In this document: positions 1 through 8,910 of the stretch, piece by piece | How the letters are laid out: each line of letters opens with the position of its first letter | How positions within the stretch are numbered: position 1 is the stretch's first letter | DNA from: Aeromicrobium stalagmiti | GTDB lineage: Bacteria > Actinomycetota > Actinomycetes > Propionibacteriales > Nocardioidaceae | Assembly: GCF_013283745.1 (NCBI RefSeq) | Contig: NZ_JABSTZ010000001.1 | Location: forward strand, 762,406 to 826,405 | Length of the DNA stretch: 64,000 nucleotides | Direction: 5' to 3' | Position numbers and translations under genes: made by a program | The notes under the pieces: model-generated | The model's database searches: none | What the model was told of the DNA's origin: nothing | Seen by the model: only the letters and a program-made list of their open reading frames with translations

Positions 1-587
1 GCATGAACACGGCCGCACCGCTCGCCGAGGCGTTCAAGGCCAACGACCTGGACTGGGCCAGCAAGATCATCTCCGTCGGCGCGGTCGCCGGCCTGACGAC
101 CGTCGTGCTCGTGCTGATGATGGGGCAGGCGCGCGTGCTGTTCGCGATGTCGCGCGACGGCCTCCTGCCGGTCGGCCTCGCCAAGGTGCACCCGCGCTTC
201 GGCACGCCCTACCGGATCACGATCATCACCGGGCTGTTCGTCGCCGTGCTCGCCGGCTTCGTCCCGCTGTCGGAGCTGTCCAAGCTCGTCAGCATCGGCA
301 CCCTGTTCGCGTTCGTGGTGGTCTCGGTGGGCGTCATCATCCTGCGTCGCACCCGGGCCGACCTGCACAGGCCGTTCCGCGTGCCGGGCGTGCCCCTGAT
401 CCCCATCCTGTCCGTCGCCGCGTGCGTCTGGCTCATGGTCAACCTGTCGGTCGAGACGTGGATCCGCTTCCTGATCTGGCTCGCGATCGGCTTCGTCGTC
501 TACTTCGCCTACGGCTACAAGTCGTCGCGCCTGGGCCGCGGACTCCGGCAGGCCGAGGTCGACGGGGACGTGCCGCACGTCGAGTGA
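1..587 (+). CDS. APC-family amino-acid permease, C-terminal part (5' end outside window)
   Basis: Only the last 194 or so residues are visible. The frame is open from the left edge, so the Met codon at position 3 is probably internal. The visible part begins with a hydrophobic segment, carries the loop QARVLFAMSRDGLLP typical of cationic amino-acid transporters of the amino acid-polyamine-organocation superfamily, and then has about four more membrane segments and a short charged cytoplasmic tail. The family moves amino acids across the plasma membrane by proton symport or exchange; the substrate cannot be read from this part. It ends 3 nt before the convergent stop codon of the TetR gene. 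Confidence 0.85.
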   Translation, partial: MNTAAPLAEAFKANDLDWASKIISVGAVAGLTTVVLVLMMGQARVLFAMSRDGLLPVGLAKVHPRFGTPYRITIITGLFVAVLAGFVPLSELSKLVSIGTLFAFVVVSVGVIILRRTRADLHRPFRVPGVPLIPILSVAACVWLMVNLSVETWIRFLIWLAIGFVVYFAYGYKSSRLGRGLRQAEVDGDVPHVE

Positions 588-590
588 CGC

Positions 591-1208
591 TCAGCGGTGC
601 GCCGTGGCCGTGAAGTGGTGGGTCGCGGCGTCGACGATGTCGTCGGGGGTCGCCTCGAGCGTGCCCTCGAGCCAGCCCGTCACCAGCTCGGCGACGCCGC
701 CGATGAACATCGTCGCGGCCAGGCGACCCTCCCGCTCGTCCCAGGCCTGCGGCCCGTAGAGCTCGCGCGCCTCGCGGGCCGACAGCTCGGCGAACTGTCG
801 CAGCAGCTCGGCCCGATGGGGGCGCAGGGCGTCGAGCGAGACGGACTCGACGATCGCGACGCGCCCCTTGCGGGGGTCGTCGGTGAGGATCTCGACGAAG
901 GCCCCGATGCCGGCCCGGACGCGCTCGGTCGGTCCGCCCTGCGCCGCGGCGAGCGCCGCGACCGAACGGTCGGCGATCTGGGCCGCGATGTCGTCCATGA
1001 CCGCCTTGAGCGCGGCGTCGAGCCCGGCGAAGCTCTCGTAGAAGTAGCGCTCGGTGAGGCCGGCCTCGGCGCAGATGCGCGTCATCGTGACCGTGGGTCC
1101 GCCCTCTCGGCCCCAGACCTCGAGGGTCGCTGCGAGCAGGCGGGCGTGGCGGTCGGCACGCCGCTGCTCGGCCGTCATGCCGCGGTACTGACCTGCCTTC
1201 ACTGCCAT
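591..1208 (-). CDS. TetR-family transcriptional regulator
   Basis: A 205-residue protein of normal TetR length. The N-terminal third holds the helix-turn-helix with the recognition segment ICAEAGLTERYFYESF (about residues 45-60), followed by an all-helical ligand and dimerisation domain. The gene is divergent from the P450-SDR operon; the two starts are 44 nt apart and a perfect inverted repeat (GACAG-N6-CTGTC) lies between them, so it most likely represses itself and the P450 operon and is released by a lipophilic ligand. The arrangement SDR, TetR and P450 recalls the Rv3057c-Rv3058c-cyp136 region of Mycobacterium tuberculosis (from memory). The ligand is unknown. Confidence 0.88.
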   Translation of the reverse strand: MAVKAGQYRGMTAEQRRADRHARLLAATLEVWGREGGPTVTMTRICAEAGLTERYFYESFAGLDAALKAVMDDIAAQIADRSVAALAAAQGGPTERVRAGIGAFVEILTDDPRKGRVAIVESVSLDALRPHRAELLRQFAELSAREARELYGPQAWDEREGRLAATMFIGGVAELVTGWLEGTLEATPDDIVDAATHHFTATAHR

Positions 1209-1214
1209 GTCCCC

Positions 1215-1246
1215 ATATTGACAGAGCGTCCTGTCTGAATCAAGAT
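1215..1246. promoter_or_regulatory. Divergent promoters and shared TetR operator
   Basis: Rightward, TTGACA (1218-1223) and CAAGAT (1241-1246) are 17 bp apart, 6 nt before the P450 GTG. Leftward, TTGATT and CAATAT are also 17 bp apart, 6 nt before the TetR ATG. The perfect inverted repeat GACAG-AGCGTC-CTGTC at 1220-1235 overlaps the rightward -35 and lies in the leftward spacer, so one bound dimer could block both promoters. Seen in sequence; the link to the adjacent TetR is inference. Confidence 0.65.
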
Positions 1247-1252
1247 GTCGGT

Positions 1253-2596
1253 GTGAGCCAGGTCACCCAGAGTCCTCCCCGCCGTCGCGGGCTGCCCTAC
1301 GTCGGACGCACGCTCGACTACGTCCGCGACCCGTTGTCGATGATGCGCGAGCAGTACGACGGATGGGGTCCCGTCTCCGACATCGACTTCATCGGCAAGC
1401 GGTGGACGGTGCTGCTCGGGCCCGATGCCTGCGAGGCAGCATTGCGCAACGCCGACAAGGCCTTCGCCAGCGGCGACGGCTGGGGCTATCTCGTCGGCCC
1501 CTTCTTCGACCGCGGGCTGATGCTGCTCGACTTCGAGGAGCACCACCGGCACCGCCGCATCATGCAGTCGGCCTTCACGCGCGACCGGCTCGAGGGATAC
1601 ACCGCCGCCCTGCAGCCGGCCGTGGCCGCGGGGCTCGCGGCGTGGGAGCCCGGCGAGACGTTCCTGGCCTACCCCGCCCTCAAGGAGCTGACCCTCGACC
1701 TGGCCACCGAAGTCTTCATGGGCGGCGCCGACCTCGCGTCGGCCGACGAGCTCGACCGCGTCAACCAGGCGTTCATCGCCTGCGTGCAGTCGGCGACGGC
1801 CCTCGTCCGCGCCAACATCCCGGGCACCCGCTGGGGGCGCGCCCTCCGGGGTCGCAGGCTGCTCGAGGAGTTCCTCGGCCGCCACCTCGCCGCCAAGCGC
1901 GAGACGCCGGGCAGCGACCTGTTCTCGGTGCTCTGCCACCTCGAGACCGAGGACGGCGAACGGTTCAGCGACGAGGACGTCGTCAACCACATGATCTTCC
2001 TGCTGATGGCCGCGCACGACACGTCGACGATCACCGTGTCCACCGTGATGCAGCAGCTGGGCCAGCATCCGCAGTGGCAGGAACGGTGCCGCGCCGAGGC
2101 CCTCGCCCTGCCCGAGCACCCCACGATGGCGCAGCTCGACGAGCTCGTCGCGATCGACCTGGTGATGAAGGAGAGCCTGCGGCTCGTGCCGCCGGTCCCG
2201 GTCCTCGCCCGCAAGACCGTCAAGGAGACCGAGGTGCTCGGGCACCGCATACCGGCCGACCGTCTCGTCGCCGTCATGGTGCACCTGTCGCACCACATGC
2301 CCGAGCTGTGGGACGAGCCGGCGCGGTTCGACCCCGAGCGGTTCGCCGACGACCGACGCGACGACAAGGTGCACCGCTATGCGTGGGAGCCGTTCGGTGG
2401 CGGCGTCCACAAGTGCCTCGGCATGTTCTTCGCCGGCGCCGAGGTCAAGACGATCCTCGTGCACCTGCTGCGTCAGTACACGTGGACCGTCGACGCCGAC
2501 TACCGCGCACCCATGAGCTACACCTCGCTGCCGTTCCCCAAGGACGGCCAGCCCGTCCACCTCACCCGCCGTCGACCCCTCCAGGAGCTCCCATGA
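1253..2596 (+). CDS. Cytochrome P450 (CYP136-like)
   Basis: A 447-residue heme monooxygenase. Visible motifs are the I-helix oxygen-binding segment AAHDTST, the ExxR motif in KESLR (Glu about residue 307) and the heme loop FGGGVHKCLG with the proximal cysteine near residue 388. No membrane anchor is present, as is usual for soluble bacterial P450s that need separate ferredoxin partners; none is encoded nearby. The GTG start is supported by a -10 box 6 nt upstream, which implies a leaderless transcript. The stop overlaps the start of the SDR gene (ATGA), so the two are translationally coupled. Gene order and a family feel close to CYP136 suggest lipid or sterol-like substrates, but the substrate is not known. 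Confidence 0.92.
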   Translation: MSQVTQSPPRRRGLPYVGRTLDYVRDPLSMMREQYDGWGPVSDIDFIGKRWTVLLGPDACEAALRNADKAFASGDGWGYLVGPFFDRGLMLLDFEEHHRHRRIMQSAFTRDRLEGYTAALQPAVAAGLAAWEPGETFLAYPALKELTLDLATEVFMGGADLASADELDRVNQAFIACVQSATALVRANIPGTRWGRALRGRRLLEEFLGRHLAAKRETPGSDLFSVLCHLETEDGERFSDEDVVNHMIFLLMAAHDTSTITVSTVMQQLGQHPQWQERCRAEALALPEHPTMAQLDELVAIDLVMKESLRLVPPVPVLARKTVKETEVLGHRIPADRLVAVMVHLSHHMPELWDEPARFDPERFADDRRDDKVHRYAWEPFGGGVHKCLGMFFAGAEVKTILVHLLRQYTWTVDADYRAPMSYTSLPFPKDGQPVHLTRRRPLQELP

Positions 2597-3417
2597 CCCG
2601 ATCCCTTCGCGACCAGCTCGTCGTCATCACCGGCGGCGGCCGCGGCATCGGCCTGTCGACCGCCAGCCACTTCGTCGCCGCCGGCGCCAGGGTCGTCATC
2701 GGCGACCTCGACGACGACGTCGCCGCCAAGTCGGCCGCACAGGTCGGCGGCGGGGCGGTGGGACTGACCGTCGACGTGTCCGACCGCGCGTCGTACGCGG
2801 CCTTCATCGAGCAGGTGCAGGCGTTCGGGCCGATCGACGTGCTCGTCAACAACGCCGGCATCATGCCGCTGTCACCGCTGGTCGACGAGACCGACGAGGC
2901 GACCGATCGCATCCTCGACGTCAACCTGCGCGGCGTCATCACGGGCACCAAGCTGGTCGCGCCCGCCATGATCGCCCGCGGCAGCGGCCACGTCATCAAC
3001 ATCGCCTCTGCCGTCGGACGCATCGCGGTGGCGAACGGCGCGACCTACAGCGCGAGCAAGCACGCCGTCGTCGGCTTCTCCGAGGCGATGCGGTCCGAGC
3101 TGCGCCCGCACGGGGTCGACGTCTCGTGCGTGCTGCCCACCGTCGTCGCGACCGAGCTCGCGGCCGGGGTCTCGGCGACCAAGGGCATGCGGGCGGCACA
3201 GCCCGAGCACGTCGCCCGGGCCGTCGTCGACGTGGCCCAGAAGCCGCGCTTCGAGACCTGGGTGCCGCGGCACAGCAAGGGCATCTTCTACGTCAGCAAC
3301 GCCCTGCCCCGTCGCTGGAAGGACGCCATCGGCCACGCGATCGGCGCCGACCGTGCCCTGACCGACGTCAACGCGCAGGCGCGGGCCGAGTACGAGCGAC
3401 GCGCCGCGCGTCCGTGA
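2593..3417 (+). CDS. Short-chain dehydrogenase/reductase
   Basis: A 274-residue classical SDR. It has the NAD(P)-binding TGGGRGIG motif at residues 14-21, the NNAG motif, and the catalytic Tyr-x3-Lys in YSASK (Tyr 152, Lys 156). Translation starts at the ATG that overlaps the P450 stop, so it is the second gene of the TetR-controlled operon and probably oxidises or reduces the alcohol or ketone made by the P450. The aspartate-rich end of strand 2 (GDLDDD) suggests a preference for NAD(H). The C-terminal 50 residues are basic and extend beyond the core fold. The stop lies directly against the convergent epimerase stop. Confidence 0.9.
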   Translation: MTRSLRDQLVVITGGGRGIGLSTASHFVAAGARVVIGDLDDDVAAKSAAQVGGGAVGLTVDVSDRASYAAFIEQVQAFGPIDVLVNNAGIMPLSPLVDETDEATDRILDVNLRGVITGTKLVAPAMIARGSGHVINIASAVGRIAVANGATYSASKHAVVGFSEAMRSELRPHGVDVSCVLPTVVATELAAGVSATKGMRAAQPEHVARAVVDVAQKPRFETWVPRHSKGIFYVSNALPRRWKDAIGHAIGADRALTDVNAQARAEYERRAARP

Positions 3418-4290
3418 TCACGACGGCGTGATCGGGTCGATCCGGTAGGACGCGGTCAGGGTCGCACCGGGCTCGATCAGCCGGATGCCCGGCTTCTCGC
3501 GGATGTCGCCGGCGAACTCCAGCGGAGCGGCCCCACCGACGCAGGGCTCCAGGCACAGCAGGTCGGCGCCGCCGGGGCGCGACCACACCACGAAGACGTC
3601 GAACACGTCGTCCCACGTCATCCGCAGCCCGCGGCCCGACGGGGCGAGGTAGCGCAGGCCACGGCTGACCACCTGGTCCATGACGACGGCGTCGGACGCG
3701 AAGAGGGCCGGGTCGAGCCGCAGCGTCGTCCCGTCGACGGGCGTGGGCTCGACCAGCGGCAGCACGAGCGTGTGGTCGAGCCGGCGGATCGGCGCCGGCT
3801 CGGGCTCGTCGAAGACCACCACGTGGTCGGTCTGCGCCGCCCCCGTCTCGAGGGGCCACGCGAAAGCGGGGTGCGACCCGATCGACACGGGGAGGTCCGT
3901 GTCAGCGGGGTTGTGGACCTCGTAGGTCGTGAGCAGGCCGTGGTCGTCCATGACGTACCGAGCGGTGAGCTCGAAGGCGAACGGAAACCTCGCCCGCGTC
4001 TCGGCGCTGTCGCGCAGGCCGAACGTCGCCGACGAGCCGTCGGACGCGAGCACGTCCCACGCAAGGTCGCGGGCGAAGCCGTGCTGGGTCAGGGGGTAGG
4101 CGCGCCCGTCCACCGAGATCGTGTCGTCGGGCACCCGGCCGACGATCGGGAACAGGATCGGTGCGTGCCGTCGCCAGGCCGAGCCGGCCTGCCAGAGGAG
4201 CTCGTGACCGTCGGGCCCGCGCAGCGAGTGGGGCTCGGCGCCGTGCTCGGAGATCTCCGCAGTGCCACCCGGACCGCTCAGGACCACCAT
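3418..4290 (-). CDS. Aldose 1-epimerase family protein
   Basis: A 290-residue protein of the galactose mutarotase-like fold. Recognisable parts are the early segment RHAPILFPIVGRVPDD, the strand QHGFARDLAWDV and SIGSHPAFAWPL, all characteristic of the LacX-like branch that interconverts anomers of free or phosphorylated hexoses in the cytoplasm. The ATG start is supported by a TAGGGT box ending 6 nt upstream; that box includes the TAG stop of the upstream LON-domain gene, so this gene may have its own leaderless promoter in addition to read-through. The sugar specificity is not deducible. Confidence 0.82.
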   Translation of the reverse strand: MVVLSGPGGTAEISEHGAEPHSLRGPDGHELLWQAGSAWRRHAPILFPIVGRVPDDTISVDGRAYPLTQHGFARDLAWDVLASDGSSATFGLRDSAETRARFPFAFELTARYVMDDHGLLTTYEVHNPADTDLPVSIGSHPAFAWPLETGAAQTDHVVVFDEPEPAPIRRLDHTLVLPLVEPTPVDGTTLRLDPALFASDAVVMDQVVSRGLRYLAPSGRGLRMTWDDVFDVFVVWSRPGGADLLCLEPCVGGAAPLEFAGDIREKPGIRLIEPGATLTASYRIDPITPS

Positions 4291-4299
4291 GCAGGAACC

Positions 4300-4920
4300 C
4301 TAGAGACCGCGCGCGTCGAAGGTGAAGGCGGCATCGTTCGTGGCCGACTCCACGGCGTCCAGCAGCCCCTCCACGCTCTCGGCCCGCAGCAGCGCCATCT
4401 GGTCGTAGTCGCCGACCGGCGCGATCGCCGCCAGCTGCCAGAGCGCGGCGAGGGGATCGTCGGCCAGCCCGATGGTCGACGACCAGCGCTGCTCCTCGAA
4501 CTCGCTGATTCGGGCCATCGTCGTGCGGACGAGCTCCTCGACCTCGTCGCGCCGGTCGCGCCACACCTCGTCCCACACCAGCGGCGGCCGGAGGCGGACC
4601 CGCGCCCGCGGATAGGGATCGTCGTCGAACCACTCCACGACGTCGAAGCGTCGACCGCCCTGGGCCATCACCGACACGAAGCCGTCGCCGCCGGCCAGCT
4701 CCATGACCTGCGCGACCGTGCCGACCGCGAACCGGTGCTCACCGCCGCCGACCTCGTGGCCCCGCTCGATCAGGACCACACCGAACTCGGCCGGCTCCTC
4801 GACGAAGATGTCCTTGAGCATCTGCAGGTAGCGCTCCTCGAACACCCGCAGCGGCAGGGGCATGGCTGGGAACAGCACCGAGCCGAGGGGGAACATCGGC
4901 AGCTCGACGAGGTCGTCCAT
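4300..4920 (-). CDS. LON peptidase N-terminal (substrate-binding) domain protein
   Basis: A 206-residue stand-alone LON N-domain protein. The start ELPMFPLGSVLFP and the following LRVFEERYLQML are the family hallmark; there is no AAA+ or protease domain, so it is not Lon itself. Such proteins are common in actinobacteria and are thought to bind unfolded or specific proteins, but their role is not established. The gene lies 45 nt downstream of the siderophore ATPase gene on the same strand and 9 nt upstream of the epimerase, so partial co-transcription with the iron operon is possible. Confidence 0.85.
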   Translation of the reverse strand: MDDLVELPMFPLGSVLFPAMPLPLRVFEERYLQMLKDIFVEEPAEFGVVLIERGHEVGGGEHRFAVGTVAQVMELAGGDGFVSVMAQGGRRFDVVEWFDDDPYPRARVRLRPPLVWDEVWRDRRDEVEELVRTTMARISEFEEQRWSSTIGLADDPLAALWQLAAIAPVGDYDQMALLRAESVEGLLDAVESATNDAAFTFDARGL

Positions 4921-4965
4921 GCCGTCATCCCATCACGCGGTCGGCCAACGGCAACCCGAGACGGC

Positions 4966-5787
4966 TCAGCCCAGCGCCTCGAGGACCGCGGGCCGCGCGT
5001 GGTGGCGACCACGCGGGACGATCATCGGGGTGTCGCTGACCGGGTCGGGCACGACGTCACAGGCCAGGCCGAACACCTCGGTGACGACCGCGGCGTCGAT
5101 GACGTCGCGCGGAGCGCCCTCGGCGAGGATGGCGCCCTTCTTCATCGCGATGATGTGATCGGCGTAGCGGCAGGCGAGGTTGAGGTCGTGCAGCACGATG
5201 ACCACGGTCTTGCCCGACTGACGGTTGAGGTCGGTCAGCAGGTCGAGCAGCTCGACCTGGTGGTTGATGTCGAGGAACGTCGTCGGCTCGTCCAGCAGCA
5301 GCAGGTCGGTGTCCTGCGCGAGCGCCATGGCGACCCACACGCGCTGGCGCTGCCCGCCCGACAGCTCGGCGATGTTGCGGTGCTCGAGCTCGGTCGTGCC
5401 GGTGGCCTCCAGCGCCGCGGCCACGGCCTCGTCGTCCTCGGCGCTCCAGCGCCGGAACCAGCCCTGGTGGGGGTAGCGTCCGCGTCCGACCAGGTCGCCG
5501 ACCGAGATGCCGTCGGGCGCGACGGGCGACTGCGGGAGCAGGCCCAGCACCTTGGCGACCTCGATGCTCCGCATGTCCTGGACGGACTTGCCGTCGAGGA
5601 TGACCTCGCCGCCCCGCGGGCGCAGCAGTCGGGCCAGGCCACGCAGCAGGGTCGACTTGCCGCACGCGTTGGCGCCGACGATGACGGTGATCCGGCCGTC
5701 AGGGATCTCGACGTCGAGGTCGGAGACGATGTCGGTGTCGGCATAGCCGAGCGTGAGGTTCGTGGCACGCAGGTCGTGTGAGGTCAT
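4966..5787 (-). CDS. Siderophore ABC transporter, ATP-binding protein
   Basis: A 273-residue FecE/FhuC-type ATPase. It has Walker A GANACGKST, the Q-loop LLPQSP, the signature LSGGQRQRVW, Walker B LLLLDEPTT and the switch histidine in VLHDLNLA. It energises uptake of ferric siderophores by the two permeases encoded just upstream. The ATG overlaps the permease stop by 4 nt, so it is the last gene of a tightly coupled operon. An asparagine replaces the usual glycine or serine in the Walker A loop (GANACGKS), as in other siderophore ATPases. Expression should follow the iron box in front of the first gene. Confidence 0.93.
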   Translation of the reverse strand: MTSHDLRATNLTLGYADTDIVSDLDVEIPDGRITVIVGANACGKSTLLRGLARLLRPRGGEVILDGKSVQDMRSIEVAKVLGLLPQSPVAPDGISVGDLVGRGRYPHQGWFRRWSAEDDEAVAAALEATGTTELEHRNIAELSGGQRQRVWVAMALAQDTDLLLLDEPTTFLDINHQVELLDLLTDLNRQSGKTVVIVLHDLNLACRYADHIIAMKKGAILAEGAPRDVIDAAVVTEVFGLACDVVPDPVSDTPMIVPRGRHHARPAVLEALG

Positions 5788-6824
5788 CCGCCGCGTCCTT
5801 CCCGGTTGACGGTGGCGAGGAGCCAGATGAGGTAGGGAGCGCCGATGATGCCGGTGATGACGCCGGTCGGCAGGGCGGTCGGCAGCAGGTGCCCGGAGAC
5901 GAGGTCGGCACCGAGCACGATGATCGCGCCGACCAGCCCGGCCGCGAGCACCCCGCCCCCGGGACCGGCGAGCCGCTGGGCGATCGGCCCGGCGATGAGG
6001 GCGACGAACATGATCGGCCCCGCGACGGCGGTCGCGAACCCGATGAGCACGATCGACAGCGCGATGAGCGCGAGCCGGTTGAGCTCGACCCGGGAGCCGA
6101 GGGCCTTGGCCGTGTCGTCGCCGAGCTCGAGCGTGCGCAGCGGTCGCTCGAGCACCATCGCGACGGGCAGGAGCACCACGAGGGCGACCAGCAACGTCCG
6201 CAGCTCGCCGGAGCCCGCCTGACCGACCGTGCCGACGAGCCAGGTCATCGCCTCGCGCGCCTCGTAGAGATCGGCGCGGGCGATGATGTAGCCGACGATC
6301 GACAGCATGAACTGCGAGACGCCGATGCCGATGAGGATGAACCGGTAGCCGGAGATGCCGTCGCGCCACGCCAGCAGATAGATGATCAGCGCCGTCAGCA
6401 GGGCGCCGAGCAGCGCGGACCCGGAGATCACGGTGCTGCTGGCGTTGAACAGCACGATCGACGAGACGGCGAACAGGCTCGCACCCGACGACACCCCGAC
6501 GAAGTCGGGTGAGGCGAGCGGGTTGCCCAGCAGCTTCTGGAACACGGTGCCCGCCACCCCGAGCGCGATCCCGACGGACAGCGCGGCAGCGGCGGTCGGC
6601 AGTCGCAGGTCACGCACGACGAAGTCGATCGCCGGGTCGTCGGTGAGGCGGAACGCCGACTGGACGACGTCGATCGCCGAGACGTAGTAGCTGCCGACCA
6701 TCATCGTCAGCACGAACAGGGCGAACGTGACACCCGCGAGGCTCGAGGTCACCACGGTGGCGCGGCGACGGCGGAGCTGCCGTCCGGAGCGGACGGCGGT
6801 GCGGGGCTCGGTGAGTGCGGTCAT
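5784..6824 (-). CDS. Siderophore ABC transporter, FecCD-type permease
   Basis: A 346-residue polytopic membrane protein of the FecCD/BtuC family with about ten hydrophobic segments. Family motifs are LGVAGTVFQKLLGNPLASPD, the equivalent of the GxxxQxxxxNPLAdP signature, and the coupling segment near AKALGS. The ATG at 6824 was chosen because it lies 4 nt past the stop of the sister permease; the frame stays open upstream but only inside that gene. It pairs with the 6829-7881 permease as a heterodimer for ferric siderophore import. Confidence 0.92.
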   Translation of the reverse strand: MTALTEPRTAVRSGRQLRRRRATVVTSSLAGVTFALFVLTMMVGSYYVSAIDVVQSAFRLTDDPAIDFVVRDLRLPTAAAALSVGIALGVAGTVFQKLLGNPLASPDFVGVSSGASLFAVSSIVLFNASSTVISGSALLGALLTALIIYLLAWRDGISGYRFILIGIGVSQFMLSIVGYIIARADLYEAREAMTWLVGTVGQAGSGELRTLLVALVVLLPVAMVLERPLRTLELGDDTAKALGSRVELNRLALIALSIVLIGFATAVAGPIMFVALIAGPIAQRLAGPGGGVLAAGLVGAIIVLGADLVSGHLLPTALPTGVITGIIGAPYLIWLLATVNREGRGG

Positions 6825-6828
6825 CGGG

Positions 6829-7881
6829 TCACAGCTCCGCGAGGTTGCGGTAGCGGACGAGCAGGATGAAGGCGGGTGCACCGAGGACGCCCAGGACGAC
6901 TCCCACCTGCAGCTCGCCGGGCGCCACCGCGAGGCGACCGACGATGTCGGCGGCAAGGAGCAGGATCGGCGTGAGCAGCAGCGAGTAGGACAGGATCCAG
7001 CGGTAGTCGGGCCCACAGATCATCCGGGCGATGTGGGGCACGATCAGTCCGACGAAGACGATCGGGCCACAGGCTGCCGTGGCCGCGCCGCACAGCACCG
7101 CGACGGTCACGAACATGACGACGCGGGTGAGCCTGACCCGTTGCCCGAGGGCCAGGGCGAGGTCCTCGCCGAGAGCGAGCCCGTTGAGGGCCCGACCGGT
7201 GCCCAGCGCGACGACCAGCCCGATGGCGAGGAACGGGACGGTCTGCCAGAAGACGGGGAAGTAGCGGCCCGCGAGCGATCCGACCTGCCAGAAGCGGAGC
7301 TGGTTGAGGGCCTCGACGTTCGTCATCACGATCGCGGAGGTGATCGAGGTCAGGATGGCCGTGACGGCGGCTCCCGCGAGCGCGAGCTTCACGGGGGTCG
7401 CGCCCTCGCGTCCGAACGACGCGATGCCGTAGACCGTGACGGTCGCGACTCCGGCGCCCGCGAAGGCGAACCAGACGTAGGTGCTGACGTCCTGGGCGCC
7501 GAGCACCATGATCCCGAACACGATGAACGCGGCCGCCCCAGCGTTGATGCCCATGATGCCGGGGTCGGCGAGCGGGTTGCGGGTGACGCCCTGCAGGATC
7601 GCGCCGCTGATCCCCAGCGCCGCCCCCGCGAAGATGCCGATCAGGGTGCGGGGCACCCTCAGCTCGCGGATGACGGTCTGCGACGCCGACGACGGGTCGT
7701 AGTCGGTGAACGCCTTCCAGATCGTGGGGATGCCGACACCGCGCGAGCCCAGGGTGATGCTGAAGAAGCACACGGCCGCGAGCAGGCCGAGGAGCAGCAC
7801 GAAGCCGGTCGCCAGGACCGCCCGCGAGCGGTGCTGCGGGGCGGTCTCGACGGCCACGGGTGACGGCTGGATCAGGGTCAT
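6829..7881 (-). CDS. Siderophore ABC transporter, FecCD-type permease
   Basis: A 350-residue FecCD permease with about ten membrane segments and the signature GAILQGVTRNPLADPGIMG. The ATG overlaps the stop of the binding-protein gene in an ATGA, and the frame continues with a polar N-terminus before the first membrane helix at about residues 20-45. With the following permease it forms the heterodimeric channel of the ferric-siderophore importer. The two permeases are distant paralogues, the usual arrangement for hydroxamate or catecholate siderophore systems. Confidence 0.92.
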   Translation of the reverse strand: MTLIQPSPVAVETAPQHRSRAVLATGFVLLLGLLAAVCFFSITLGSRGVGIPTIWKAFTDYDPSSASQTVIRELRVPRTLIGIFAGAALGISGAILQGVTRNPLADPGIMGINAGAAAFIVFGIMVLGAQDVSTYVWFAFAGAGVATVTVYGIASFGREGATPVKLALAGAAVTAILTSITSAIVMTNVEALNQLRFWQVGSLAGRYFPVFWQTVPFLAIGLVVALGTGRALNGLALGEDLALALGQRVRLTRVVMFVTVAVLCGAATAACGPIVFVGLIVPHIARMICGPDYRWILSYSLLLTPILLLAADIVGRLAVAPGELQVGVVLGVLGAPAFILLVRYRNLAEL

Positions 7882-8879
7882 GTCAGGTCGGGGTCGGCCT
7901 TCGCGAGCGCATCGCTCAGCAGGTCGAGCTGCTCGGCGTAGTCGGAGTAGGTGTGGATCCAGTAGGCCGGCCACATGACGATCGCGTCGGCCTCGGCGGC
8001 CTTGATGCTGGTCCAGGTCGGCTGGCCCGCGGCGATCTTCATCGAGGTCTCGGCGTTGCGGTCGTCCATGAGGATGACGTCGGGCTGGTACTTGTCGGCG
8101 TTCTCCCAGCTGAGGTTCTCCCAGTAGGGGAAGCCGGGATCCGGGCTGTCGGGGTCGATGATGTCGAGGCCCCAGCGCTGGAAGTCGCTGAGCTCGGACG
8201 CCTCGCCCGGCACGGCGACGTAGAGCAGGTCGTCGGCCGGCGACACCGCGAGCGTCGTCAGGCCCTTTTGACCGGCGACGGTGGTCTCGAAGCGGTCGAC
8301 GGCCTCGTCGAAGGTCTTCTTGCTCGCGGCGATCTTCGGGTCGCTGACGTCGGCGCCGAGCGAGACGGCGAGCTCTTCGTAGCCCTCGAGCTTCTCGACG
8401 ACCGAGTCGCCCTCGGCGGGGCCGACGACGGGCGCCAGCTTCGCCACCTTCTTGGCCTCGGCCTTGACCCCGGACTCGAAGCCGCCGTAGGCCTTCTCGA
8501 GCGGCCAGTAGGACGACACGATGAGGTCGGGACGCAGCTCGGCAGCCTTCTCGCCGTCGATCTCGCCGAAGGTCTCGCTGAGGATCTCGATGCCGGACAG
8601 GTCGAGGCCCTTCAGCGACTTGTTGGTCTTGACCGGGTCGTTGGAGTAGATCGCGACCGGCTTGATGCCGTAAGACATCAGGGCCGCGGCCGCCTCGCCC
8701 TGCGCGATGATGCGCTGCGGCGTGCTGTCGGCGGTGTAGGTCTTGCCGTCACCCGAGGCGTACGACCACGGGCCACCCTCGGAGGCCCCGTCGTCGGACG
8801 ATGCATTGTCGGTGGAGGTGGAGAAGCCACAGGCGGCGAGCAGCAGCCCGGCGACGGGCAGGAGCAGGAGACGCTTCAC
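7878..8879 (-). CDS. Siderophore-binding lipoprotein of ABC transporter
   Basis: A 333-residue extracytoplasmic binding protein of the FepB/FecB class. The GTG at 8879 is preferred over the TTG eight codons upstream because AAAGG lies at ribosome-binding distance and the signal peptide then begins VKRLLLLPVAGLLLAAC, with a lipobox LAAC and lipidated Cys at residue 17. The mature part has the two-lobe fold with QRIIAQGEAAAALMSYGIKP, typical of helical-backbone siderophore binders. It is the first gene of the operon and carries an IdeR/DtxR-like box about 40 nt upstream, so it should be induced by iron limitation. The siderophore type is not deducible. Confidence 0.92.
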   Translation of the reverse strand: MKRLLLLPVAGLLLAACGFSTSTDNASSDDGASEGGPWSYASGDGKTYTADSTPQRIIAQGEAAAALMSYGIKPVAIYSNDPVKTNKSLKGLDLSGIEILSETFGEIDGEKAAELRPDLIVSSYWPLEKAYGGFESGVKAEAKKVAKLAPVVGPAEGDSVVEKLEGYEELAVSLGADVSDPKIAASKKTFDEAVDRFETTVAGQKGLTTLAVSPADDLLYVAVPGEASELSDFQRWGLDIIDPDSPDPGFPYWENLSWENADKYQPDVILMDDRNAETSMKIAAGQPTWTSIKAAEADAIVMWPAYWIHTYSDYAEQLDLLSDALAKADPDLT

Positions 8880-8910
8880 AGACAGCCTTTCAGTGGATGA
8901 CAAGCCAACC

